Shown here piece after piece: positions 1 through 8,395 of a stretch of 47,693 nucleotides of DNA. A model generated the notes under the pieces. The model was not told the origin of the DNA. It did not search any database and saw nothing but the letters and a program-made list of their open reading frames with translations. Origin of the DNA: Micromonospora gifhornensis. GTDB taxonomy: Bacteria > Actinomycetota > Actinomycetes > Mycobacteriales > Micromonosporaceae. The stretch's first letter is position 1. Each line of letters opens with the position of its first letter. The stretch covers positions 1-47,693 of the forward strand of contig NZ_BOPA01000007.1 in assembly GCF_016863515.1 (NCBI RefSeq), given 5' to 3'. Made by a program: the position numbers and the translations under genes.

Positions 1-135
1 GCCGAGCCGCCGAGCGCCGAGCGCCGAGCGCCGAGCCGCCGAGCGCCGAGCGCCGAGCGCCGAGCCGCCGAGCGCCGAGCCGCCGAGCGCCGAGCGCCGA
101 GCCGCCGAGCGCCGAGCGCCGAGCGCCGAGCCGCG
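1..135. repeat. Short tandem repeat tract (7/8-nt units)
   Basis: The tract is an irregular alternation of GCCGAGC (7 nt) and GCCGAGCC (8 nt) units, about 18 copies. It ends just before the thiolase stop codon and may extend left of the window. Mixed unit lengths suggest replication slippage rather than a coding repeat. There are no unique spacers, so it is not a CRISPR array. Confidence 0.9.
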
Positions 136-140
136 AGCTC

Positions 141-1400
141 TCAGCTGAGGCGTTCCAGGACCATGGCCATGCCCTGTCCGCCGCCGACGCACATGGTCTC
201 CAGACCGATGGTCTTGTCGTGCCACTGGAGGGCGTTGAGCAGGGTTCCGGTGATCCGCGCGCCGGTCATCCCGAACGGGTGGCCGACGGCGATCGCCCCG
301 CCCATCACGTTCAGCTTCTCCTCGGGGATACCGAGCTGGCGGTACGACGGGATGACCTGGGCGGCGAACGCCTCGTTGATCTCGACGAGGTCGACGTCGT
401 CGATGGTCATGCCGGCCCGCTTGAGGGCCTGCCGGCTCGCCTCGACCGGGCCGAGTCCCATGATCTCCGGGGACAGCGCGGTGACGCCGGTGGAGATGAT
501 CCGGGCAAGTGGGGTGATGCCCAGTTCCTGTGCCCGCTGGGCGCTCATGATGACCACGGCGGCGGCCCCGTCGTTGAGCGGGCAGCAGTTGCCGGCGGTG
601 ATCCGGCCGTCCGGCCGGAAGACCGGCTTGAGGGCGGAGACGGCCTCCAGGGTCACCCCGGCACGCGGGCCGTCGTCGGTGCTGACCACCGTGCCGTCCG
701 GGGTGGTCACCGGGGTGATCTCGCGGGCCCAGAAGCCGTCCGCGATCGCCTTCTCAGCCAGGTTCTGGCTGCGTACGCCGAACTCGTCCATGTCCGCGCG
801 GGAGATGTCGTACACCTGGGCCAGGTTTTCCGCGGTCTGCCCCATGGCGAGGTAGACGTCGGGGAGCGCGCCCTCGTCGCGCGGGTCGGTCCAGACCGGT
901 GCGTCGCCCTCGGAGCGGGCCTTGGAGCGCTTGCGAGCCTCGGCGAAGCGCGGGTTCTCCCAGCGGCCCACGAGGGCCTGCGCCTCCGGCGGCAGGCCGT
1001 CGGAGCTGCCCCGGGCGTACCGGGAGACGGCCTCGACCCCGGCGGAGATGAACACGTCGCCCTCACCGGCCCGGATCGCGTGCATCGCCATCCGGGTGGT
1101 CTGCAGCGACGAGGCGCAGTAGCGGGTGAGGGTCGCCCCGGGCACCTGGTCCAGGCCCATCAGGATGGTGACCACGCGGGCCATGTTGAAGCCCTGCTCG
1201 CCGCCGGGCAGACCGCATCCCAGGTAGAGGTCGTCGATCTCCTGCCGGTCGAGCTGGGGGAGCTTGTCCAGGGCGGCCTGCACGATGGTGGCGGCGAGGT
1301 CGTCGGGGCGGAGGTCACGGAGGGAGCCCTTGTGTGCCCGACCGATGGGCGAGCGGGCGGTGGCGACGATCACGGCATCGCGTGGCGACTCAATCGGCAT
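141..1400 (-). CDS. Acetyl-CoA C-acyltransferase (thiolase family)
   Basis: This 419-residue thiolase-fold enzyme joins or cleaves acyl-CoA and acetyl-CoA in fatty-acid beta-oxidation or acetoacetyl-CoA metabolism, in the cytosol. The nucleophilic cysteine is C95 in RYCASSLQTTRMA. The NEAFAAQ motif, the catalytic H374 in GGAIAVGHPFGMTGAR and the second cysteine C404 in CVGGGQGMAMVL are all present, so the enzyme should be active. Length is normal for the family (about 390-430). The ATG start lies 6 nt after a TAACGT -10 box, suggesting a leaderless mRNA with its own promoter. No partner beta-oxidation gene is adjacent on the right; acyl-CoA dehydrogenase and acetoacetyl-CoA synthetase genes occur far away in the window. 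Whether it is degradative (FadA-type) or biosynthetic cannot be settled from sequence alone. Confidence 0.93.
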   Translation of the reverse strand: MPIESPRDAVIVATARSPIGRAHKGSLRDLRPDDLAATIVQAALDKLPQLDRQEIDDLYLGCGLPGGEQGFNMARVVTILMGLDQVPGATLTRYCASSLQTTRMAMHAIRAGEGDVFISAGVEAVSRYARGSSDGLPPEAQALVGRWENPRFAEARKRSKARSEGDAPVWTDPRDEGALPDVYLAMGQTAENLAQVYDISRADMDEFGVRSQNLAEKAIADGFWAREITPVTTPDGTVVSTDDGPRAGVTLEAVSALKPVFRPDGRITAGNCCPLNDGAAAVVIMSAQRAQELGITPLARIISTGVTALSPEIMGLGPVEASRQALKRAGMTIDDVDLVEINEAFAAQVIPSYRQLGIPEEKLNVMGGAIAVGHPFGMTGARITGTLLNALQWHDKTIGLETMCVGGGQGMAMVLERLS

Positions 1401-1406
1401 GACCCA

Positions 1407-1412
1407 ACGTTA
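1407..1412 (-). promoter_or_regulatory. Leaderless -10 box of the thiolase gene
   Basis: TAACGT on the minus strand ends 6 nt before the ATG at 1400. No Shine-Dalgarno fits between them, so transcription probably starts at or next to the start codon. Confidence 0.5.
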
Positions 1413-1450
1413 ACCCGCCAGTAACTTGTGAGGGAAGCGGCCGGTGGCGG

Positions 1451-2251
1451 TCAGCGGCGGGGAGAGACGGCCGCTGCGGCGGCCACCGCCGGCAGGAGCG
1501 CGTGCGCCCAGACGCGGTAGCCGTCGGCGGAGGGGTGGTAGCCGTCGTGGCAGAACGTGCCGGGGTCTGCCCGGAACACCTGGCCGGTCTCGGCGGCCAG
1601 ATCGACCACCGTCCCGCCGGCGTCGAGGACCGCCTTGGTCTGGGCGCGGCCGACCTGGCGGCCGACCCAGCCGACGATCTGCCGCAGCGGTGGAGCGATG
1701 GCGCGTACCGCGCCGAGATCCGGGCAGGTGCCGACGACGACCTCGACGCCGGCCTGACGGAGTCGGTGCACTGCCGCGCCGAGGTAGGCGGCGGCGTCGG
1801 TCGGGCGGCGCAGGGTGGTGGCGTCGTTCGCCCCGATCAGGATGACCGCCACGTCCGGCTGCTCGCCGAGCAGCGCCCGGGCCACCTGGGTCGCCAGGTC
1901 TGTGGAGCGTGACCCGGAGACACCGACGCTGGACAGCCGCACCTGACGCCCCGCCGCACCTTCCGCGAGAAGCTCGGCCAACTGCCCGCCGATGGTGTCG
2001 CCGAGTCGATCGACGCCGACCCCGAGGGCGGACGAGTCACCCAGCAGGACCAGCCGCAGCGGCGGGGCCCCGGTCCGGCCGACCGTGGCACGCAGCGCCA
2101 GACCCAGCTCGGGCTGGGCGTAGCGGCGGCTGCGGGCCACCACGGCCTGCCCGGCGAGCACCGCCGCGCCGCCGATCGTGCCGGCGAGCAGGGAGGCTGC
2201 GGCCGTACGGGCCAGCCAGCCGGCGAGCCGGCCGCCGGGGGTGCTGTTCAT
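1451..2251 (-). CDS. SGNH/GDSL-family hydrolase (paralog 1)
   Basis: This 266-residue SGNH-fold esterase/lipase-like protein has a hydrophobic N-terminal segment (about residues 14-37, AAASLLAGTIGGAAVLAG). That segment suggests membrane anchoring or export. Block I is LLGDSSALGVG with the nucleophilic Ser, block III is GAND, and the catalytic Asp/His pair lies in CHDGYHPSADGY near the C-terminus, so the triad looks complete. The substrate is unknown; the family includes carbohydrate esterases, lipases and acyl hydrolases. The ATG at 2251 was chosen because residues upstream in the longer open frame are out-of-frame sequence of the neighbour. It lies 52 nt downstream of, and on the same strand as, a clear paralog, so the pair probably arose by tandem duplication and is co-transcribed. 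Confidence 0.88.
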   Translation of the reverse strand: MNSTPGGRLAGWLARTAAASLLAGTIGGAAVLAGQAVVARSRRYAQPELGLALRATVGRTGAPPLRLVLLGDSSALGVGVDRLGDTIGGQLAELLAEGAAGRQVRLSSVGVSGSRSTDLATQVARALLGEQPDVAVILIGANDATTLRRPTDAAAYLGAAVHRLRQAGVEVVVGTCPDLGAVRAIAPPLRQIVGWVGRQVGRAQTKAVLDAGGTVVDLAAETGQVFRADPGTFCHDGYHPSADGYRVWAHALLPAVAAAAAVSPRR

Positions 2252-2303
2252 CGTGCTGCCCCGGCCCGGGTAGCACGGGTGAACGGGAGCATCGTCCGCT
2301 CGG

Positions 2304-3353
2304 TCATCTGAGTTCCTCCACTGCGGGTGAGTCGGCACCGGCCGGTTGTGACACCGCACCGACACCGAACAGCCCTCGGCGACGCAGTTGCGCCCAGCGG
2401 CCGCCCGGACCGCTCTCGCTGCCACGGACCTGCGTGCCGCTGACCTCCGTCCCCGGATGCCTCGCCGCTTCGTGAGCGGCCTTCGGCAACGACCGTACGC
2501 CTTCGACGCGGGTTGGCGAAGGCCTGCGTTCCGCTCCATGGCCGAGTGCGGCCAGTGCGGTGGGCAGAATGGCGGCGGCTGCCACCGCGTACCCCTCAGC
2601 GGAGGGATGGAACCGGTCCCAGGCGAACATTCGCCCCGGCTCGGCGGTGAAACGTGGCCCCAGCAGATCGCCGAGGGAGACCGTCCAGCCGCCGGCCGAG
2701 ACCACGGCCACGGTCTGGGCGGCGGCGAGTTGGCGGCTCCACCGGCGGGCCAGCCAGCGCAGCGGTGGCTGGATGGGGCGGATCGTGCCCAGGTCAGGGC
2801 AGGTGCCGACGACCACCTCGGCACCTGCCGCACGCAGTGCCCGGACCCCCTCGACGAGGTGTCGCACGGCCAGGCCGAGGGGGGCACGGTTCGTCACGTC
2901 GTTGCCGCCGATCAGGATGACCGCGATGTCCGGGTCGCCCTCCAGCGCCGCCTCGACCTGGAACTTGAGGCCGGCGGAGATGGCACCGACCACCGCGAAG
3001 CAGCGCAGCCGCACCGGGCGTTGCAGCCGCCGGGACAGGCCGGTGGCCAGTAGTGCGCCGGGCGTCTCCCGGCGGCGGTGCACGCCGTAGCCGGCGGCGG
3101 AGGAGTCGCCGAGCACGACCAGGTTGAGCGCCGGGCCGGGACACTTGGCCCCGTAGACCCCGTCGCAGCGCGGTGGCGGTGCCTCGGCCATCGGGATGGT
3201 GCGGCGGGCCTGACGGGCCTGACCGAGCAGAATGCCGGTGGCGGCGGCCGCAGCCGCCGCGGTGGCGCCGGTGCCGAACGCGGCCAGTCGGGCCACCCGC
3301 CAGGCGCGCTGCAAACGCGGACGGTCCGGTACGACAGAACCAACGGCCCCCAT
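2304..3353 (-). CDS. SGNH/GDSL-family hydrolase (paralog 2, C-terminal extension)
   Basis: This 349-residue SGNH hydrolase has an N-terminal hydrophobic stretch (about residues 22-45, Ala-rich) followed by an Arg-rich segment, consistent with a membrane anchor or signal. Block I is VLGDSSAAGYG, block III is GGND, and the Asp/His block is DRFHPSAEGY. The segment VVVGTCPDLGxxRxIxPPLR is shared with the downstream paralog, showing common descent. About 80 extra C-terminal residues, polar and Gly/Ser/Arg-rich, are absent from paralog 1. The ATG start is 6 nt after a TAATGT -10 box. It is divergent from the DUF1232 gene. The substrate cannot be told from sequence; cell-envelope lipid or polysaccharide deacylation is a guess. 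Confidence 0.88.
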   Translation of the reverse strand: MGAVGSVVPDRPRLQRAWRVARLAAFGTGATAAAAAAATGILLGQARQARRTIPMAEAPPPRCDGVYGAKCPGPALNLVVLGDSSAAGYGVHRRRETPGALLATGLSRRLQRPVRLRCFAVVGAISAGLKFQVEAALEGDPDIAVILIGGNDVTNRAPLGLAVRHLVEGVRALRAAGAEVVVGTCPDLGTIRPIQPPLRWLARRWSRQLAAAQTVAVVSAGGWTVSLGDLLGPRFTAEPGRMFAWDRFHPSAEGYAVAAAAILPTALAALGHGAERRPSPTRVEGVRSLPKAAHEAARHPGTEVSGTQVRGSESGPGGRWAQLRRRGLFGVGAVSQPAGADSPAVEELR

Positions 3354-3359
3354 AGGGCG

Positions 3360-3365
3360 ACATTA
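3360..3365 (-). promoter_or_regulatory. Leaderless -10 box of SGNH paralog 2
   Basis: TAATGT on the minus strand lies 6 nt upstream of the ATG at 3353, with no Shine-Dalgarno in between. Confidence 0.5.
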
Positions 3366-3493
3366 GCGCGCCGGTACGACGTTCCGCGGTGCTCGCCAAC
3401 TGCACCCGTTGGCCTGGAAACTGACAGCTCTGGGTATTTGATTGCAGGGTGTTGCGTCGGGTCGTCACGCTGCACGTGGAGAGGAGCAAGACG

Positions 3494-3850
3494 ATGGCTA
3501 GGACGTTGAAGCGGGGTGCCGCCTTCGTGGCCCTGGGCAGGGCACTGACCGCCGGCGCGCGGGGCGGACCGTCGCTCGGCGCGCGGATCGGCGCGCTGCC
3601 CAGGATGATCGCCGCCACGGCCCGCGGCCGGTACGACGGGGGCCTTCGACTGGCCATGATGACGGCGGCGACGGCGTACATCGTCTCCCCGGTCGACGCG
3701 GTCCCGGAGTTGTTCCTGACGGTGTTCGGGTTGATCGACGATGCGGTGATGGTGACCTGGCTGGCCGGGGCCGTGCTCGCCGAGACCGAGCGGTTCCTGG
3801 AGTGGGAGGCCCGCACCAGCACCGTGGTCCCTGGTCACGTGGTGCCCTGA
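3494..3850 (+). CDS. DUF1232 (YkvA-like) small membrane protein
   Basis: This 118-residue protein carries the DUF1232 signature AYIVSPVDAVPE (family consensus Y-x-SPxDxxPD) followed by a hydrophobic helix around LFLTVFGLIDDAVMVTWLAGAVL. The family is widespread and its function is not established. The ATG at 3494 is preferred over an upstream in-frame TTG because a clear Shine-Dalgarno (GAGAGGAG, ending about 7 nt before) precedes it. It stands between the divergent SGNH gene and cbs (84 nt downstream). There is no evidence for a functional link to either. Confidence 0.85.
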   Translation: MARTLKRGAAFVALGRALTAGARGGPSLGARIGALPRMIAATARGRYDGGLRLAMMTAATAYIVSPVDAVPELFLTVFGLIDDAVMVTWLAGAVLAETERFLEWEARTSTVVPGHVVP

Positions 3851-3934
3851 TCCACGTACCCTTGGCGCGGGAATTTCACGCCAGATACCTCGCCAGGCCT
3901 GCGGCGCCGGCGTCGAAGGAAAGGGCACAACGAG

Positions 3935-5305
<1,371 letters not shown>

Positions 5306-5308
5306 GGT

Positions 5309-5443
5309 GTAAGGAAGGGCACCCTTTTAACGCCCTATGCATAGCAGGGGCCCCTTGTTAACACCCGCCCGCCCGTTGCGGGACCGAGTGTTAACAGGGG
5401 GCCCTTCCTCTACCGCAGGCGTTAAGAGGGTGCCCTTCCTTAC
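5309..5443. repeat. Nested palindromic intergenic element (REP/MITE-like)
   Basis: Outer arms 5309-5334 and 5418-5443 are inverted repeats matching at 25 of 26 positions. Inner arms 5345-5364 and 5388-5407 match at about 17 of 20. The arms share the sub-motif AAGGAAGGGC/GGGCCCTT and GTTAAC/GTTAA cores, so the outer and inner pairs are themselves related. The right outer arm overlaps the stop codon of the GNAT gene (5440-5442). It sits between convergent genes and could act as a bidirectional terminator. I recall similar GTTAAC...GGGCCCTTCC repeats scattered in Micromonosporaceae genomes, but could not check this. Confidence 0.85.
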
Positions 5444-5952
5444 ATCAGGTCGCGGGTGTAGCGGAGTTGGCGGACGGGGAACGGGCCGACCGTCTCGTCG
5501 CGTTCCAGCCCGGTCCGTTGCCAGCCGCCGCGCTCGTAGAAGCGGCGGGCGTGCGCGTTGTCGCGCAGCACCCAGAGCACCGCGCGCCGCCAACCGCGCC
5601 GCCCCATGGCGGCCAGCGCGTCGATCATCAAGGTCCGGCCGACGCCGCGACCACGCTCGGCCGGCTCCAGGTGGATGGCGTTGAGCAGGCCGGTGTGCGG
5701 GTCGTCCTCGTCGTCCGGCCCGAGGTAACTGAAACCGACCAGGGTGCCGTCCCGCTCGGCCACGGTCATCCGATGGTCGGACCGCTCATAGCTCCACCGG
5801 AGCGTCCAGTACTCGGCCATCGCCTCCGGCGTCGGGTCGGCAAGTGCCTCGGGCGGCAGGATCGACGAGTACGCGGCGACCCGCGAACGCTGGTGGAGCC
5901 GGCCCACCGCGGCGATATCGTCAGCGGTCGCGGCACGCAGCGTGACAGTCAC
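5440..5952 (-). CDS. GNAT-family N-acetyltransferase
   Basis: This 170-residue protein has the GNAT fold: N-terminal [16 protein letters not shown], a V-shaped beta4 region (LLNAIHLEP) and the acetyl-CoA pyrophosphate-binding loop [11 protein letters not shown] (Q/RxxGxG/A). It also has the [13 protein letters not shown] motif near the end, typical of RimI-like members. It would acetylate an amine on an unknown small molecule or protein. Its ATG overlaps the RNase Z stop by 4 nt (ATGA), so the two are translationally coupled in one operon. The stop codon lies inside the palindromic element that follows. Confidence 0.88.
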   Translation of the reverse strand: MTVTLRAATADDIAAVGRLHQRSRVAAYSSILPPEALADPTPEAMAEYWTLRWSYERSDHRMTVAERDGTLVGFSYLGPDDEDDPHTGLLNAIHLEPAERGRGVGRTLMIDALAAMGRRGWRRAVLWVLRDNAHARRFYERGGWQRTGLERDETVGPFPVRQLRYTRDLM

Positions 5953-6878
5953 CCAGCCGAGGGTACCCGCCGGGGTGGGACCTGCACGGTGGTGAGGTCC
6001 TCGGCGATCACCAGGTCGCCGTCGAAGTGGGCGCGGGCCTCGTCGGCGAAACGGCGCGGGTCGGCGTACCGCTGGGAGAAGTGGGTGAGCACGAGACGGC
6101 GTACCCCCGACTCGGCCGCCACCCGCGCGGCCTGGCCGGCGGTCAGGTGGCCTACCTCGGCGGCGAGCGCCGCCTCCGACTCCAGGAAGGTCGACTCGAT
6201 CACCAGCAGGTCGGCCTGCTCGGCCAGCGCGTACACCCCGTCGCAGAGGCCGGTGTCCATCACGAAGGCGAACCGCTGCCCCGGTCGCGGCACGCTCACC
6301 TCGTCGCGGGTGACGCGTCGCCCGTCGAGGTCGAGGTGGCCGACGCGCTGCAACTCGCCGACCGCCGGCCCACCGATGCCGTACGCGGCCAGCCGCTCCG
6401 GCAGCATCCGGCAGCCGTCCGGCTCCACCAGCCGATAGCCGTACGTGTCGATCGGGTGCCGCAGTCGACGGGCCTCCAGCGTGCCGCAGCGCAACGCGAT
6501 GCGCTGCCCGTCCGCCTCGATCGGCGTCACCGCCAGCTCGGCGGTCTCGTAGAAGGAGCTGGCGTGCCGCAGTCGGGCGAAGTACTCGGCACCCTCGGCC
6601 GGGAAGTGCACCGCCACCGGGCGGGAGACCCGGTCCAGGGAGAGCCGCTGGATGGTGCCGGGCAGGCCGAGGCAGTGATCGCCGTGGAAGTGGGTGATGC
6701 AGATCCGGGTCAGGTCGGTGGCGGTGACCGTGGTGTGCAGCAGTTGCCGCTGGCTGCCCTCTCCCGGGTCGAAGAGGATCACCTCGTCGTCCCAGCGCAG
6801 CACGTACCCGTTGTGGTTGCGGGCCCGGGTCGGGGCCTGGCTGGCCGTACCGAGCACCACCAGCTCACGCATCGACAC
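5949..6878 (-). CDS. rnz: Ribonuclease Z (tRNA 3'-end endonuclease)
   Basis: This 309-residue metallo-beta-lactamase-fold nuclease cleaves the 3' trailer of tRNA precursors in the cytosol. The zinc-binding motif is THFHGDH (about 62-68). Further metal ligands occur in [10 protein letters not shown] and in [10 protein letters not shown] near the C-terminus, and the [12 protein letters not shown] segment is typical of RNase Z. The length matches the short bacterial form. The GTG at 6878 is used because GGGAGG lies 5 nt upstream; an in-frame ATG two codons later is the alternative. The gene has its own promoter and a leader of about 245 nt containing an upstream ORF and a three-way-junction structure. 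That is unusual for a housekeeping gene and suggests post-transcriptional control. It is followed by a coupled GNAT gene. Confidence 0.93.
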   Translation of the reverse strand: MSMRELVVLGTASQAPTRARNHNGYVLRWDDEVILFDPGEGSQRQLLHTTVTATDLTRICITHFHGDHCLGLPGTIQRLSLDRVSRPVAVHFPAEGAEYFARLRHASSFYETAELAVTPIEADGQRIALRCGTLEARRLRHPIDTYGYRLVEPDGCRMLPERLAAYGIGGPAVGELQRVGHLDLDGRRVTRDEVSVPRPGQRFAFVMDTGLCDGVYALAEQADLLVIESTFLESEAALAAEVGHLTAGQAARVAAESGVRRLVLTHFSQRYADPRRFADEARAHFDGDLVIAEDLTTVQVPPRRVPSAG

Positions 6879-6900
6879 GGCGGCCTCCCGTGGAATGAAG

Positions 6901-6962
6901 CGACCCCCGGGGCTTCCGCGCGAACGCGGGCCGACTGGACTGGGTCGGCACCCCGGGGGTCG
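6901..6962 (-). ncRNA. Three-way-junction structured leader of rnz
   Basis: On the minus strand, 62 nt fold into a compact three-way junction. P1 is a perfect 12-bp stem (CGACCCCCGGGG with CCCCGGGGGTCG). P2 is 6 bp (GCCGAC/GTCGGC) with an 8-nt loop, CCAGTCCA. P3 is 5 bp (CCGCG/CGCGG) capped by a UUCG tetraloop. The linkers are 1, 0 and 3 nt. The element ends 22 nt before the rnz start, just upstream of its ribosome site. It could be a cis-regulatory RNA, a processing signal or an attenuator. It lacks a downstream U-tract in either direction, so a simple intrinsic terminator is less likely. Confidence 0.65.
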
Positions 6963-7058
6963 GGTGGCTTGTCGTGGTTTCGCCGCACCGCTGCCACACG
7001 GTCTCGACGACTTCTTACTGCCCGCCTGGGATCAGACGGTCACTGTCGAGGACAGCGG

Positions 7059-7097
7059 CTAGCGGACAGCCACCTCACGAGTCCGATTGCTATACAA
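7059..7097 (-). CDS. Upstream ORF (12-residue leader peptide) in the rnz leader
   Basis: A TTG-initiated ORF on the minus strand encodes MYSNRTREVAVR and stops at TAG. It is preceded, 10 nt away, by GGAAAGGAGGTGGTCC, which matches the complement of almost the entire 16S rRNA 3' tail. Such a strong ribosome site in front of only 12 codons points to a leader peptide or ribosome-landing signal rather than a stand-alone protein. No run of regulatory codons (Cys, Trp, His) is obvious, although three Arg codons occur. I have an unverified impression that similar 'GAGGTGGCTGTCC' mini-ORFs occur elsewhere in actinobacteria. Confidence 0.55.
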   Translation of the reverse strand: MYSNRTREVAVR

Positions 7098-7101
7098 GTC
7101 T

Positions 7102-7117
7102 GGACCACCTCCTTTCC
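7102..7117 (-). promoter_or_regulatory. Near-perfect extended Shine-Dalgarno
   Basis: On the minus strand GGAAAGGAGGTGGTCC differs at only about two positions from the complement of the 16S anti-Shine-Dalgarno tail (AGAAAGGAGGTGATCC). It is far stronger than any other ribosome site in the window. It drives the 12-codon leader ORF rather than rnz itself. Confidence 0.7.
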
Positions 7118-7128
7118 CGTGTACCGCC

Positions 7129-7157
7129 ACGCTATCCAGCGCCGAAGCCGGCGGCAA
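7129..7157 (-). promoter_or_regulatory. Promoter of the rnz leader transcript
   Basis: Minus-strand TTGCCG (7152-7157) and TAGCGT (7129-7134) are separated by 17 bp, a good fit to an actinobacterial housekeeping promoter. The predicted start is near 7122, a few bases before the strong Shine-Dalgarno. This separates rnz-GNAT transcription from the NAGGN operon upstream. Confidence 0.6.
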
Positions 7158-7201
7158 CGGATTTCGATCACAGCCGCCCCGGGAATGCCGGGGCCGGCGG
7201 G

Positions 7202-8395
7202 TCACGAGCCGGGGGCGATACCTATCGGACCCTCGCGGGGGCCGTCCTCGCTGGCCGGCTGCACCGACAGGGACGGGAAGTTCGCCAGGTCACCCTCGGG
7301 CTCGGCGTCCCACTCCGGGAAGACCAGGTCGCTCTGCAGGTAGAGGCAGAGCAGTTGGGCCAACTGCCGCAGCCCCTCCAGGTGGGTGCGTTCGTGGCCG
7401 TGGGTGGCGTCGACGCCGAAGCCGAGCAGCGCCACCCGGGCGTGCGCGCCGGCCTCCACCGCCGCCGCCACGTCCGAGCGGTAGTAGTCGAAGACGTCGC
7501 GGACCAGCTCCACGCCGTGCTCCCGGGCGATGGCGGCCAGGTTGCGGGTGAGGTGGTAGTCGAACGGGCCCACCCCGTCGCCCATGGCCAGGGTGGCGGC
7601 GTCCTCCCGGGACTGCTGCCCGGGGGCGACCACCGCGGCGTCGACCGAGACGATCTCCGCGACGTCCGGGTCGAGGCCGTGCGAGGCACCGTGGCCGATC
7701 TCCTCGGTCACGGTGATCAGCAGGTGCGCGGTGACGGCCGGCTGCACCCCCGCGTCGACCATCGCCTTGATCGCGGTGAGCACCGCGGCCACCCCGGCCT
7801 TGTCGTCCAGGTGACGGGACTTGACGTACCCGCTGGGGGTGACGGTCGGGTTGGGCAGGAACGCCACGAAGTCGCCCGCGTCGATGCCGAGCGCCCGCAG
7901 GCCGTCGATGTCCTCCACCGGCTCGTCGACGCGTACCTCGACCTGCTCCCAGCCGATGCCCTGCTCGTCGACCGCCTCGTTGTAGCGGTGGCCGCTGGCC
8001 TTGAGCGGCAGCACCTGACCGGTGATCACCCGCTCCAGGTCGTCGGTGAAGATCCGGACGTGGGCCCCTTCGGCGAACCGGGCGCTGTGCGTGCCGATCG
8101 GCTTGAGTTCGAGCCGGCCGTTCTCCTTGAGCCGCTTGACCATCCCGCCGATGGTGTCGGTGTGCACCACGATCGCCCGGTCCGCCCCGTGCTCCCGAGG
8201 GCCGGGCAGGCAGGCGCTGAGCGCACCCCGGCGGGTCAACGTCGACGGGATGCCGAGCGCGGACAACCGCTCGCCGACGTACTGCTGCACGTGGTCGGTA
8301 CGCCCCGAAGGGCTGGGGATGTCCAGCAGTTCGAGCAGCACTTGGTGCAGGTAGTCCAGGTCGAGCGGCAGCGGAATGGTCTTGCGTACGGTCAT
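7202..8395 (-). CDS. M42-family metallopeptidase of the NAGGN osmoprotectant system
   Basis: The 397-residue protein is a di-zinc M42 aminopeptidase-like enzyme of the subfamily found with NAGGN synthesis genes (TIGR03106 type). Visible motifs are VHTDTIGGMVK with the first metal His/Asp, the bridging Asp in DDKAGVAAVL, the catalytic/metal Glu pair in TVTEEIGHG, the Asp in SVDAAVVAPG, and the last His in ATHGHERTH. Its role is not established; turnover or trimming of the N-acetylated dipeptide amide is the obvious guess. The ATG at 8395 overlaps the ngg stop by 4 nt (ATGA), so it is the last gene of a coupled asnO-ngg-peptidase operon. The longer upstream open frame is a shadow of ngg and was not used. 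Confidence 0.9.
   Translation of the reverse strand: MTVRKTIPLPLDLDYLHQVLLELLDIPSPSGRTDHVQQYVGERLSALGIPSTLTRRGALSACLPGPREHGADRAIVVHTDTIGGMVKRLKENGRLELKPIGTHSARFAEGAHVRIFTDDLERVITGQVLPLKASGHRYNEAVDEQGIGWEQVEVRVDEPVEDIDGLRALGIDAGDFVAFLPNPTVTPSGYVKSRHLDDKAGVAAVLTAIKAMVDAGVQPAVTAHLLITVTEEIGHGASHGLDPDVAEIVSVDAAVVAPGQQSREDAATLAMGDGVGPFDYHLTRNLAAIAREHGVELVRDVFDYYRSDVAAAVEAGAHARVALLGFGVDATHGHERTHLEGLRQLAQLLCLYLQSDLVFPEWDAEPEGDLANFPSLSVQPASEDGPREGPIGIAPGS

Noticed and set aside
1..135. CRISPR array at the left end
   Set aside because: Units are 7-8 nt with no unique spacers, and no cas genes are present.
1451..2887. 478-residue version of SGNH paralog 1
   Set aside because: The N-terminal 212 residues are the out-of-frame translation of paralog 2.
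6901..6962. Simple terminator of the M42 peptidase gene
   Set aside because: It lies 240 nt after that stop, beyond a new promoter and an ORF, and has no U-tract; a cis element of the rnz leader fits better.
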